64,000 bases of DNA from Lottiidibacillus patelloidae (GCF_002262935.1 NZ_NPIA01000007.1:1-64000), one strand, 5' to 3'; counted from the first letter of the stretch, positions 36,602-45,362 are shown. The notes: generated from the sequence alone by a model not told the origin. Numbers and translations are program-made.

Positions 36602-37097
36602 TGATCAACTCCTCGCTACTTCGTTCAGATTTTATTCTTGCTTCATCTCTAAACGCATCAAGTTTTAATGAAAGTTCCTCGTTTTCAGTTGCTAACATTT
36701 GGCTTGCTAAAATAGCTGCATTTTTTGCACCAGCATTTCCTATCGCGACAGTAGCAACTGGTACTCCTGCAGGCATTTGAACGATCGAAAGTAGTGAATC
36801 CATTCCGTTAAGCGCCTTTGATTGAATAGGTACACCAATTACAGGAAGTGTTGTATTCGCTGCAATCATACCTGGCAAGTGCGCTGCTCCACCTGCACCG
36901 GCAATAATTACTTTCAACCCGCGTTTTTTTGCCTCAAGTGCATAGGTAGTCATTAATTCCGGTGAACGATGAGCGGAAACCACCTTTTTTTCAAAAGGAA
37001 TCTCAAATTGCTGTAAAAATGCACAAGTGTGTTGCATCGTGCTCCAATCTGAAGTACTTCCCATAATCACGCCAACAACTGGCTTTAAATGATTCAA
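36591..37097 (-). CDS. purE: N5-CAIR mutase PurE
   Basis: A 168-residue mutase that moves the carboxylate from N5-CAIR to C4 (CAIR). [27 protein letters not shown] and [26 protein letters not shown] are the active-site motifs. A TTG start at 37097 follows AAGGAG by eight bases. It is the first gene of the pur operon, directly behind the guanine riboswitch terminator. Confidence 0.97.
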   Translation of the reverse strand: MNHLKPVVGVIMGSTSDWSTMQHTCAFLQQFEIPFEKKVVSAHRSPELMTTYALEAKKRGLKVIIAGAGGAAHLPGMIAANTTLPVIGVPIQSKALNGMDSLLSIVQMPAGVPVATVAIGNAGAKNAAILASQMLATENEELSLKLDAFRDEARIKSERSSEELIIGE

Positions 37098-37119
37098 ACG
37101 ATCATCTCCTTAATTAAAT

Positions 37120-37180
37120 AAAAAAGTACAGACTACATTCTCTCAATCTTGCAAATGAGAGAAAGCAGCCTGTACTTGAA
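37120..37180 (-). terminator. Riboswitch-controlled terminator of the pur operon
   Basis: On the minus strand AAGTACAG...TTTCTCTCA pairs with TTGAGAGAA...CTGTACTT, followed by TTTTTATTT. The long interrupted stem is the off-state of the guanine riboswitch and halts transcription before purE. Confidence 0.9.
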
Positions 37181-37218
37181 ATAATAGATTTTACCTATTA
37201 CTGCACACGACAGTACTT

Positions 37219-37291
37219 CCTCTCATAGTCTAGTCATTTACGGTAACTAGGTAGAAACTTTTGGGCCATATCCCCAATATTATATGAGAGG
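37219..37291 (-). ncRNA. Guanine-type purine riboswitch
   Basis: The minus strand shows P1 arms CCTCTCAT/ATGAGAGG, J1/2 ATATAAT, loops GGGGATATGGCCC and TTACCGTAAATGACTA, J2/3 AGTTTCTACC and J3/1 GACTATG. The C in GACTATG (position 74 by xpt numbering) specifies guanine/hypoxanthine rather than adenine. It lies 40 bases upstream of the operon terminator and turns off purE-D when guanine is plentiful. Confidence 0.96.
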
Positions 37292-37321
37292 TTTTTCATT
37301 ATTTAGTTTTAAATTACTTTC

Positions 37322-37350
37322 ACTATACCATAACATTATGTGATAAAACA
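37322..37350 (-). promoter_or_regulatory. pur operon promoter
   Basis: Minus-strand -10 TATAGT (37322-37327) with an extended TGG and a poor -35 TGTTTT (37345-37350), spacer 17. It lies between the PurR boxes and the riboswitch. Confidence 0.6.
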
Positions 37351-37364
37351 TAAATAATGCACAA

Positions 37365-37406
37365 AATACGAACTTTGTACTATTTAATTTATTTATTGTT
37401 CGTTTT
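37365..37406. promoter_or_regulatory. Paired PurR boxes
   Basis: Minus strand AAACGAACAAT and the inverted copy AAAGTTCGTATTTT (plus strand 37368-37376 ACGAACTTT and 37396-37403 TTGTTCGT) form the divergent CGAAC/GTTCG pair typical of Bacillus PurR operators. They lie upstream of the pur promoter and between pur and the divergent adenine deaminase gene, so both could be PurR-controlled. Confidence 0.75.
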
Positions 37407-37551
37407 TCACGCCAATAAAATACACTAAGACCATTACAATACTACATCCCTTGCTGCTCAAGAAAACATATAAATGCGTGCCAAAGAATAAAGATATGAA
37501 TAAATCCAATGGAATATTATTGTTTTGTAATTGAGAATAGGGGGACTTTTA

Positions 37552-39297
37552 TTGCATAGACAATTGTTAAGAAAGCGAATAGCCGTTGCTTCCGGTAGTG
37601 AACTTGCAGATACTGTAGTAAGAAATGGGAAAATTATAAATGTATTTACAGGTAACATTTCTTTTGGGGATCTCGCGATTGTCGATGGCTTTTTCGCAGG
37701 AATTGGTAGCTTTAAAGGTCATGAGGAAATTGATGCAAAAGGGAAATATATTTGTCCTACTTTCATTGACGGACATGTGCATATTGAATCTAGTATGGCA
37801 ACACCCGTTGAATTTGCGAAAGTCCTCCTCCCTCATGGCGTTACTTCAGTCATTGCTGATCCCCATGAAATAGCAAACGTGCTCGGAACAGCTGGCATTG
37901 ACTTCATGTTAAACGCATCAAAGGGAATACCATTTGATTGCTTCTTTATGCTACCGTCATGTGTGCCAGCAACTCCGTTTGAAACTTCAGGTGCAACACT
38001 TGAAAATGAAGATATCGCTCTTTATTACAACCACCCAAAAGTATTAGGTCTAGCAGAAGTTATGAATGCCCCTGCTGTTAGATCAAATGACCCAAAAATG
38101 CTTGAAAAATTACTAACCGCACAAAAAGCAGGAGTAAAAATTGATGGGCATGCAGCAGGTCTTGATATAAAAGACATAAATACTTACATGGCAGCTTCCA
38201 TTAAAACAGATCATGAATGCATTTCTGTTGCTGAGGCAAAAGAACGACTGGAACGTGGCATGTATGTGATGATTCGCGAAGGTACTGTAGCCAAAAACCT
38301 ACTTGACCTTATACCTTTAGTAAACGATAAAAATTCCCGTCGCTTTTTATTTGTTTCTGATGATAAACATTTAGATGATTTAATAAAAAAAGGCAGTGTA
38401 AACTATAATGTCGCATTAGCAATAAAAGCTGGCCTTCCCCCTGTTACGGCTATTCAAATGGCTTCTTTAAATGTAGCAGAATGCTTTGGACTATCAACAA
38501 AAGGAGCAGTCGCACCAGGTTACGAAGCAGATTTCATGTTTTTTGAGTCTTTTGATGATATGAATATATCCCACGTTTTTAAGAGCGGGAAGTTAGTAGC
38601 TATTAATGGAAAAGTCGAAGAGCGTTGTTTTACTAATTCACCTAAATTACAAAAAGAAATTACCAATTCCGTTAATCATTCTTGCTTAACAGAAATTAAG
38701 TTAGAAATCCCCTTAAAAAATAAGAACGCTAATATAATAGAGATAATCCCCAACAGCTTAGTGACAAATCATGTCATTGAGTCTGTAAAGTTAGAAAACG
38801 GAAAATTCACCCCATGTAAAATTAAAGACCAATTAAAATTAGCAGTTATTGAGCGCCATAAACAAACTGATAATATTGGCTTAGGCATAGTTAAAGGACT
38901 ACAACTAAAAAGCGGGGCTTTAGCGACAACGATCGCTCATGATTCTCACAACTTAATCATTGCAGGAACAAACGATAAAGATATGCTTCTTGCCGCAGAT
39001 GAAATCGAGCGGATACAAGGAGGGCTAGTTGTAGTAAAAGGCGGAGAAATATTAGCTTCATTAGCTTTACCTATCGCAGGACTTATGTCGAATGAACCTT
39101 ACGAAGTCATAAATGAAAAGCTAAACAAAATCCACGAAGCACTGTCTTTATTAGAAGCAAATCCAACATTTAATCCATTTTTAACCCTTTCATTTCTAGC
39201 TTTGCCTGTTATTCCCCATTTAAAATTAACTGATAAAGGATTATTTGATGTTACAAAGTTTAAACATATTGATATTAGTGTTAATAAGGAAAGTTGA
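37552..39297 (+). CDS. adeC: Adenine deaminase AdeC
   Basis: A 581-residue amidohydrolase that deaminates adenine to hypoxanthine in purine salvage. CPTFIDGHVHIESSMATPVEFAKVLLPHGVTSVIADPHEIANV holds metal-binding His residues; KIDGHAAGL and SDDKHLDDL supply further His/Asp ligands; the C-terminal domain has IAHDSHNLIIAG. A TTG at 37552 with GGGGGAC upstream is preferred to another in-frame TTG at 37531. It is divergent from the pur operon and shares its regulatory region. Confidence 0.95.
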   Translation: MHRQLLRKRIAVASGSELADTVVRNGKIINVFTGNISFGDLAIVDGFFAGIGSFKGHEEIDAKGKYICPTFIDGHVHIESSMATPVEFAKVLLPHGVTSVIADPHEIANVLGTAGIDFMLNASKGIPFDCFFMLPSCVPATPFETSGATLENEDIALYYNHPKVLGLAEVMNAPAVRSNDPKMLEKLLTAQKAGVKIDGHAAGLDIKDINTYMAASIKTDHECISVAEAKERLERGMYVMIREGTVAKNLLDLIPLVNDKNSRRFLFVSDDKHLDDLIKKGSVNYNVALAIKAGLPPVTAIQMASLNVAECFGLSTKGAVAPGYEADFMFFESFDDMNISHVFKSGKLVAINGKVEERCFTNSPKLQKEITNSVNHSCLTEIKLEIPLKNKNANIIEIIPNSLVTNHVIESVKLENGKFTPCKIKDQLKLAVIERHKQTDNIGLGIVKGLQLKSGALATTIAHDSHNLIIAGTNDKDMLLAADEIERIQGGLVVVKGGEILASLALPIAGLMSNEPYEVINEKLNKIHEALSLLEANPTFNPFLTLSFLALPVIPHLKLTDKGLFDVTKFKHIDISVNKES

Positions 39298-39343
39298 TAG
39301 AATGCAGTGCGAGGAATAAGTTGAGAGTGGTATTAGAGGAACA

Positions 39344-39376
39344 ATGAAAAAAACAGCCGCAGTGGCTGTTTTTTCA
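39344..39376 (+). terminator. adeC terminator, also the left edge of the CRISPR island
   Basis: TGAAAAAAACAGCC pairs with GGCTGTTTTTTCA around GCAGT. It ends adeC and lies only eight bases before the degenerate last CRISPR repeat; read on the minus strand it may also stop the array transcript. Confidence 0.88.
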
Positions 39377-39383
39377 TTTTTTC

Positions 39384-40982
39384 AAGTCTATTCTCTGGAC
39401 GAGTCATGTTCATTTCTACATCAAGGGCGGAGATACAAAAGAAAACGCCCAATACGTGTTAATACTCTGGACGAGTCATGTTCATTTCTACGTCACGTTT
39501 CGATTTCGTGATGACAGACACGACGATGTCATGTGTTAATACTCTGGACGAGTCATGTTCATTTCTACGAAGGTAAAAGAAAAGTAACATTGCTATCTCC
39601 AAGTGTGTTAATACTCTGGACGAGTCATGTTCATTTCTACAGATACCACGTGCACAAAGCACAAGGCGTATCAAGAGATGTGTTAATACTCTGGACGAGT
39701 CATGTTCATTTCTACAACTTTGACGGAGAAACAATCACAGCTCTTACACAAGAAGGTGTTAATACTCTGGACGAGTCATGTTCATTTCTACAGATAAAAA
39801 GCCGTCTAGTTATGGAGGCGGAGGCTCGTGTTAATACTCTGGACGAGTCATGTTCATTTCTACTCGTTTATGACGTCAAAACAAGTAAGTGGGGCATTAC
39901 GGCGTGTTAATACTCTGGACGAGTCATGTTCATTTCTACAATTGCAGCAAACTCTCACCTTTTGCACTCGTTGAAGTGTGTTAATACTCTGGACGAGTCA
40001 TGTTCATTTCTACAAAATACCTCCACGCTGTTGTCCAACTTGCTCGTGAGGGCAAGTGTTAATACTCTGGACGAGTCATGTTCATTTCTACAGAAAAGAG
40101 TGAAAAATTGCAAGGAAAAAATATTGAAGTGTGTTAATACTCTGGACGAGTCATGTTCATTTCTACGTGGTATAAAAGACAGTACCCTGGGTACTGGTTC
40201 GTCGTGTGTTAATACTCTGGACGAGTCATGTTCATTTCTACACAGTCTTATGCACTTGAGAGTACGAAAGTTTATAAATGTGTTAATACTCTGGACGAGT
40301 CATGTTCATTTCTACTTCATTTCCTCAACTGATAAAGGTGTGTCTATAATGTGTTAATACTCTGGACGAGTCATGTTCATTTCTACGACGGCACTGTACT
40401 CTGTACTATTCGGAGGGTTAACGGTGTGTTAATACTCTGGACGAGTCATGTTCATTTCTACGGTCAGAGACCAACGTTTATCACAGAAGGCGGAACGTGT
40501 GTTAATACTCTGGACGAGTCATGTTCATTTCTACATTTAACCATTATGAAGTGTTTATTCGGATTGATAATGTGTTAATACTCTGGACGAGTCATGTTCA
40601 TTTCTACATCCAAGTAAAAGTAAAAGGGAGAAGTTTCTACGTCGAAGTGTTAATACTCTGGACGAGTCATGTTCATTTCTACGACGGAGTAGAAAGCGGA
40701 TATTGGCCATCGTACGATGTGTTAATACTCTGGACGAGTCATGTTCATTTCTACGGAACTCGCGTATACAAGGCGCTTGGCGTCTTAATGAACCGTGTTA
40801 ATACTCTGGACGAGTCATGTTCATTTCTACGTTGTTGGATGAAAACGATGAATGCATTTTTTTGGAAAGTGTTAATACTCTGGACGAGTCATGTTCATTT
40901 CTACAAAGGAGTTATGATTATGGCAACGATTATAGCAACGATTATTGTGTTAATACTCTGGACGAGTCATGTTCATTTCTAC
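39384..40982 (-). CRISPR. CRISPR array, 22 repeats of 36 bp and 21 spacers
   Basis: Twenty-one identical 36-bp repeats plus one degenerate copy (39384-39419, five mismatches by eye) are separated by spacers of 35-42 bp. In the transcribed minus orientation the repeat starts GTAGAAATGAACATG and ends GTATTAACAC. The degenerate copy marks the left end as trailer; the right end abuts an AT-rich leader with a promoter, so crRNA is read right to left, as are the cas genes. The last eight bases ATTAACAC would be the crRNA 5' tag and resemble the ATTGAAAC type III tag. The repeat has only a weak ACTC/GAGT stem. Repeats begin at 39384, 39456, 39533, 39605, 39680, 39756, 39828, 39904, 39978, 40056, 40131, 40206, 40280, 40351, 40426, 40499, 40572, 40647, 40719, 40795, 40869 and 40947. 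Confidence 0.99.
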
Positions 40983-41230
40983 TGTACCCATATTTTACCT
41001 TACTGTCCCAAGGCTTTCAAGTCCTAAATTACATGGTGCAGAATTTTTTTATTTCGCAAAAATATATTATGTAAACTAAAATTCTGCAACATGCATATTT
41101 CGTTCATTTTCGACATGATTCTACTGTTTTCTACCATAAAATGCCGTCATTTTTCTCTTTTTCTAATTACATGGTACACCCCTAAAATGGGCTTTTTTTT
41201 CACCATGTAAATATTAACAATGGGCTGCTT
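40983..41230 (-). other. CRISPR leader between cas2 and the array
   Basis: This 248-base AT-rich region has no gene. It contains an 11-bp perfect inverted repeat (TGCAGAATTTT at 41037-41047, AAAATTCTGCA at 41078-41088), and three copies of TTACATGGT (41029-41037 and 41167-41175 on plus, 41202-41210 on minus). Such elements could bind IHF-like or Cas1-Cas2 factors for leader-directed spacer insertion, but that is inference. Confidence 0.75.
40992..41020 (-). promoter_or_regulatory. CRISPR array promoter in the leader
   Basis: Minus-strand -35 TTGAAA (41015-41020), 17-base spacer and -10 TAAAAT (40992-40997). The predicted transcription start falls about at the first base of the leader-proximal repeat (40982), so almost no leader RNA would precede the first repeat. 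Confidence 0.65.
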
Positions 41231-41527
41231 CTATATTATTATGTCCTTTAATGGCAAATAATTGTATTGGTTTCCAACAATAGTCTTACTATTATAGCTG
41301 GAATTCGTGAGAGGATATATCCTAATAGAATCATTTTCAGTTGCAAAAGGTGAAACTAATTCTACCATTTCTTTGTATTTATCTTCCGTTAAAAACGCCT
41401 CAAATACGCTTTTCTGTACTCTAACACCAAAATCCTTAAGTTTTTTTGCCAATTTTGTTCTTTTCTTAGATTCACAAATGTCATAACAAATAAGGTAATA
41501 CTTTCTCGGCTCCTTGTTTAATGCCAT
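41231..41527 (-). CDS. cas2: CRISPR adaptation protein Cas2
   Basis: A 98-residue Cas2. YYLICYDICESKKRTKLAKKLKDFGVRVQKSVFEAFLT has the first-strand Asp and the ferredoxin-like fold, and it bridges Cas1 dimers during spacer capture. The start lies inside the cas1 gene (47-base overlap), so translation is coupled. Last gene of the RT-primase/cas1/cas2 operon. Confidence 0.95.
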   Translation of the reverse strand: MALNKEPRKYYLICYDICESKKRTKLAKKLKDFGVRVQKSVFEAFLTEDKYKEMVELVSPFATENDSIRIYPLTNSSYNSKTIVGNQYNYLPLKDIII

Positions 41528-42476
41528 CCACTTTACCCTCCATATAAGATTTTTCTAATCCTTTCACATAAATTTCTATTAACTTGTTTGCTTCAATTTG
41601 GTTTATCCACTTTTGATATTGAGCAAGGAACATTTTTAATCCTTCATTAGTAAACCGGATGCCATTTTCTTCATTATTAGAAAATATGTTCTTTGTTAAT
41701 TTTCTTTCTCTAAACATTTGAATTACCCATTGATCAATTAATATCGGTCTAAATAATTCCATTACATCCAATGTTAAACTTATCCTGCCATATTTTAAAC
41801 TATGATAATAGCCGAAGAGAACATCAAATCCGTAAGAGTTTAAAATACCTGTAATTTCGTTTAATAATAATGTATAAGAAAAATTAAGAACACTATTAAC
41901 TTCATTTAATGCAGGTCGCCTAGATCTCTTCTCAAAAGGGAATTCCTCAGGTAAAATATAGTCCCAACAAGAAAAATAATTCTTAGAGGATATTCCTTCT
42001 ACTCCTCGTAATTTTGATAAATCAGTTTGCTTAAATACTTCTTCCCTATACTTTTGAAGTTTTTTTATACTATCTGCAATAGGAGAATCTGTGATATTAA
42101 TACCATTTCTTCTTTTCATTAATACTTTTTGTTGCCCTAAAATTTTATATGCTATCGTTTCCTTTGCAAGCGATAGCGAAAACTCTTTATCATTCCAATA
42201 AGTTAACTGAGAAAGTTTTGTATAGATATTTTTACTGTTTTGTCCAACTAACCTGCCTTTATATTTACCAAACATACTAAAGAATGAGACATCAATGCCT
42301 TCTTGTAACACAGATGAAATTAGTTGAGTAGATAATTGAATATTACCAAATAGTAATATTCTTGCTACATCCGAAAAGTGTCTTTCAAGTATTACTTTTT
42401 TATCCTTAGTGATGAGTATTCTTCTACCACTTTTCTTCAGGAGAGCCCCTTGTTCAGTTACAAAAATTGTACTCAA
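41481..42476 (-). CDS. cas1: CRISPR integrase Cas1
   Basis: A 331-residue Cas1, the metal-dependent integrase that inserts spacers. LRGVEGISSKNYF holds the first catalytic Glu, YYHSLKYGRISLTLDVMELFRP the catalytic His and Asp/Glu. A TTG start overlaps the stop of the RT-primase gene in a TTGA arrangement. It is a separate protein here, unlike RT-Cas1 fusions, but is coupled to the RT gene. Confidence 0.96.
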   Translation of the reverse strand: MSTIFVTEQGALLKKSGRRILITKDKKVILERHFSDVARILLFGNIQLSTQLISSVLQEGIDVSFFSMFGKYKGRLVGQNSKNIYTKLSQLTYWNDKEFSLSLAKETIAYKILGQQKVLMKRRNGINITDSPIADSIKKLQKYREEVFKQTDLSKLRGVEGISSKNYFSCWDYILPEEFPFEKRSRRPALNEVNSVLNFSYTLLLNEITGILNSYGFDVLFGYYHSLKYGRISLTLDVMELFRPILIDQWVIQMFRERKLTKNIFSNNEENGIRFTNEGLKMFLAQYQKWINQIEANKLIEIYVKGLEKSYMEGKVDGIKQGAEKVLPYLL

Positions 42477-45244
42477 ATGTGAATCACCCAGTTGTTCTCA
42501 TTTTCTTTCTGCTTACGCACCAAAAAACCTATATCAATTTCAACTTTATCTACTTTCTTTTCATCAAATATTCTCGTGAGCTCCTCTTCAATATGACTCA
42601 ACCTCTTAGAAAGACCTCTTTTATGTTTACGTAATTCAATAAGCTTATTTGCTAAATCATTTATTTCCTTTTGATTCACTCTGACGTTTGTGTTTGTACT
42701 AGTAGTAGGTTTAGTTGGTGTTTGCTTAGGTACTAATTGACTCTTGGGTGTAACTAGAGAAGTGTTCTTTTTATTATGAAGTACAGGTGATGGATATTGT
42801 CCTTTTGATATTGGAAATTTACAATTACAAGGTAAATTAGCTGTTACCTTTGGATAGTGTTCTCTAATTCTGTGGCAACTGATTGGTTTACTATAGCTTC
42901 TCTTAATAAACTTATTAGTTATTGCTTCATCATAATTCATCGTATGTCCGATTACTTGATGAATATACTTCTTACCTTCACTTCCTAAAGGACCAAATAC
43001 ATTTAAAATCAAAAGCCTTTCTTGATGATTTAAATAGTTAGTCGTTTTAGCCTTGTTAATAAAGTGCTGTATAATCGGGCACCCAGCAATAATTAGTTGA
43101 ATAGAGTGAGGTATTAAATAAGCATCCTCATTTAACCTTTCTACTAAATTAGAGCTACCATTTATAAATTCTCTTAATTGTTTTCTTGAGATTTTCTTTA
43201 CACTTTCAATAGGAGATAACTGGTCTTGGAGGATATGTCCTTCTTCATCTATAAAGTACCCCTGTTTTTTTGTTACTGAATGTCTTCCCCAAGGCAATTT
43301 AATTTTTTGCCCTACTTTATCTGGCTTTAATTTTCTTTGATGAGGAAATCGCTCCCAAACTATCCCTTCAGTAGGTGTTAAGTCTTCTATTAGTTTATTT
43401 AGAAAATCATAAGCTTCAGGTAAAGGGACAGGTTCATCAAAGAAAAACCATACATGATAACCTCTATTTCCACTTTCAACTAAAAGACTAGGAAGAGAGT
43501 TTTCCTTTGCTTTTGTATATATTTTGCTCATATCCTTAAAAGCTTTTCTTAAGAGACTTTGAAATTCTTCTTCATTTCCTTTGATTTTTTGAAGTTGGTA
43601 AGATTGAATGTCAATATCTATGAGGGCATAAGTAACTGTTTTGTTTGATCTAACCATTGGTTGAACTATCGTAATCTCGCCACAAAAATGTTTTTCAACA
43701 TCTTCAACAGTCCAAGGTCTATGAATAGGCTTGGAAACTCTCTTACCCTCTTCAAGTACTTCTACATAAAAGGAGCCTTCTTTCCCGTTAAAGAGGTGAT
43801 AAAATTCCGTAAAAGCATTATTTTTATCAAGACTAACTACAGTTTTTTTCTCTTCACTATTATCATTACATATATCAAATCCTGGATTCGGATCATGAAG
43901 TAACTTCGCGATTGCAAACATTCGATTTTCTATTAACCAATCCACAAACTCTTCATTTTTACTGTCTTCTTTGTGGAAATATAAACTATTTAGTCGCTCT
44001 AATAGATCTTCCAAGAGACTTTCTTTAACGGTGTAGTTATATTTTAGCCACCCCTTCATTTCTTCTGTTAAAGATAAGTTCTTATTAAAGATTAGTGCCA
44101 GCCAATAAAATGAGTCTTTTGTTTTATCGAGTTGAAGACTGAGAGAAAATAATGTCTCACAATGCCACCGCTCAATCGGTTTCCCATAAAGGTTGTTAGT
44201 AATTTTAAGATAGCAATTCTCTATTATTTGTTTATCTGTTGTAAAATCGCGGGATAATAATAGGACTTCATAGTTGGCAATTTCTTGCCATGGTATAATA
44301 GAGAAATATTGTTTCCACCCATTTAATATTTGTTTATATTTGACAATCCTTTCTTCAATGAGCGATTTATTATCTTTTGATATTTCATTCAATTTCATAA
44401 TTAAAGATTTTGTTCCTTTTTCACTTACTACCCTACCAGTTTGTGTGAACGTGAAGCCTAGAAAGGTAAATTGTTCGGTTATATGTTTAACTGCAGTTTT
44501 GTCTAAGTTACAATTAAGCTTAAGCGCTTGTAAAGCCTCTTGCATCTTAGCTAATCGAAGTTTAACCTCATCTTTAGAGTGATCAGCAATTATTATATCG
44601 TCTGCAAATCTTATGTATGGTTTTCCACTACTTGTCAAGTATTCATCAAAGGTATACAAATAAATATTTGCTAATAATGGGGATAAAGGACTTCCTTGAA
44701 CAACCCCTTTTTGTTGCTTACTGAACAAATACATCACAAAGTCAATCTTTTCCTTTTCTTTTATAAATGTTTCTAAAACTTTCCTAAGGATAGAATGGTC
44801 GATTGTATCAAAAAAATCTGCAATATCAGTTTCACCAATCCAATCATAGCCATCATCATAAATCCACTTTTCCAGTTGTTCGAGTGCTTGAGCTGACGAC
44901 TTCCCTTGCTGATAAGCATAACTTTGAGGGTGATGTAGCTCCTTACATTGTGGTTCTAACCAACACTTAACAATCATATGAACTAACCTATCCTCAACTG
45001 TAAGAATACCAATGTTTCTTTCTTTTCCATTAGCTTTAGTAATGCTTAATTCTTTAACCGGTGATGGCTCATATGTACCAACTAGTATCTTTTCATAGAC
45101 CCCTTTCACAAAATCTTCTTCATCTTTAATAGAACTAAAGCGTTTACCGTCTATACCTGCTGCATCACTACCCTTTTTTGCCTTTTCCCATGCTTCCCAT
45201 AGATACTTCTCAGAAAAAATAGTAAGTGGTTGCAATAAATACAC
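42473..45244 (-). CDS. Reverse transcriptase fused to archaeo-eukaryotic primase (RT-CAPP)
   Basis: A 923-residue two-enzyme protein. Residues about 20-270 are a group II intron-like RT: TDIADFFDTIDH (139-150), QGSPLSPLLANIYL (183-196) and the catalytic FADD (213-216); GWKQYF near 309 is the maturase-like thumb. Residues about 480-660 are an archaeo-eukaryotic primase: IDIDI (D543, D545), SGNRGYHVWFFF (S591, H597) and LPWGRH. Cysteines 722, 790, 806 and 808 suggest a PriL-like iron-sulfur domain, and the tail from 880 is coiled coil. It likely makes cDNA or primed DNA for spacer capture from RNA. The start is a GTG at 45244 or TTG at 45235; spacing from GAGAGG favours the latter. CRISPR-associated primase-polymerases are known; this RT fusion is a rarer form. 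Confidence 0.88.
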   Translation of the reverse strand: MYLLQPLTIFSEKYLWEAWEKAKKGSDAAGIDGKRFSSIKDEEDFVKGVYEKILVGTYEPSPVKELSITKANGKERNIGILTVEDRLVHMIVKCWLEPQCKELHHPQSYAYQQGKSSAQALEQLEKWIYDDGYDWIGETDIADFFDTIDHSILRKVLETFIKEKEKIDFVMYLFSKQQKGVVQGSPLSPLLANIYLYTFDEYLTSSGKPYIRFADDIIIADHSKDEVKLRLAKMQEALQALKLNCNLDKTAVKHITEQFTFLGFTFTQTGRVVSEKGTKSLIMKLNEISKDNKSLIEERIVKYKQILNGWKQYFSIIPWQEIANYEVLLLSRDFTTDKQIIENCYLKITNNLYGKPIERWHCETLFSLSLQLDKTKDSFYWLALIFNKNLSLTEEMKGWLKYNYTVKESLLEDLLERLNSLYFHKEDSKNEEFVDWLIENRMFAIAKLLHDPNPGFDICNDNSEEKKTVVSLDKNNAFTEFYHLFNGKEGSFYVEVLEEGKRVSKPIHRPWTVEDVEKHFCGEITIVQPMVRSNKTVTYALIDIDIQSYQLQKIKGNEEEFQSLLRKAFKDMSKIYTKAKENSLPSLLVESGNRGYHVWFFFDEPVPLPEAYDFLNKLIEDLTPTEGIVWERFPHQRKLKPDKVGQKIKLPWGRHSVTKKQGYFIDEEGHILQDQLSPIESVKKISRKQLREFINGSSNLVERLNEDAYLIPHSIQLIIAGCPIIQHFINKAKTTNYLNHQERLLILNVFGPLGSEGKKYIHQVIGHTMNYDEAITNKFIKRSYSKPISCHRIREHYPKVTANLPCNCKFPISKGQYPSPVLHNKKNTSLVTPKSQLVPKQTPTKPTTSTNTNVRVNQKEINDLANKLIELRKHKRGLSKRLSHIEEELTRIFDEKKVDKVEIDIGFLVRKQKENENNWVIHI

Positions 45245-45362
45245 ATCCTCTCAATATATATTTTCTGATTATTTCGACAACAAAATCGAAATTCCTTCCT
45301 TATTATGTAAATATTACTTTATTTTGCATTTAAGTTATTTAATATATGTAAATATGAATTTA
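45245..45362 (-). promoter_or_regulatory. Upstream region of the adaptation operon
   Basis: A 118-base stretch with two direct copies of TATGTAAATAT (plus strand 45304-45314 and 45345-45355, 41 bp apart) and a 7-bp hairpin ATTTCGA/TCGAAAT near 45275-45293. A promoter must lie here because a terminator precedes it, but I see no single convincing -35/-10 pair. Confidence 0.45.

Noticed and set aside
37458-37658. Small minus-strand frame upstream of the pur operon
   Set aside because: It is antisense to the start of adeC and its control region and has no ribosome site.
39384-40982. Class 2 type V array, because one repeat end reads ATTTCTAC
   Set aside because: The repeat lacks the type V AATTTCTACT-loop-GTAGAT hairpin, no Cas12 gene is near, and leader and promoter place the opposite end as 3'.
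39459-41074. Several open frames across the CRISPR array encoding repeats such as VNTLDESCSFL
   Set aside because: They are produced by identical 36-bp repeats lacking stops; no ribosome sites match them and the region is an array.
42473-45244. A free group II intron in the CRISPR locus
   Set aside because: The RT lacks an intron-encoded endonuclease, no intron RNA domains V/VI are visible, and the gene is fused to a primase and overlaps cas1.
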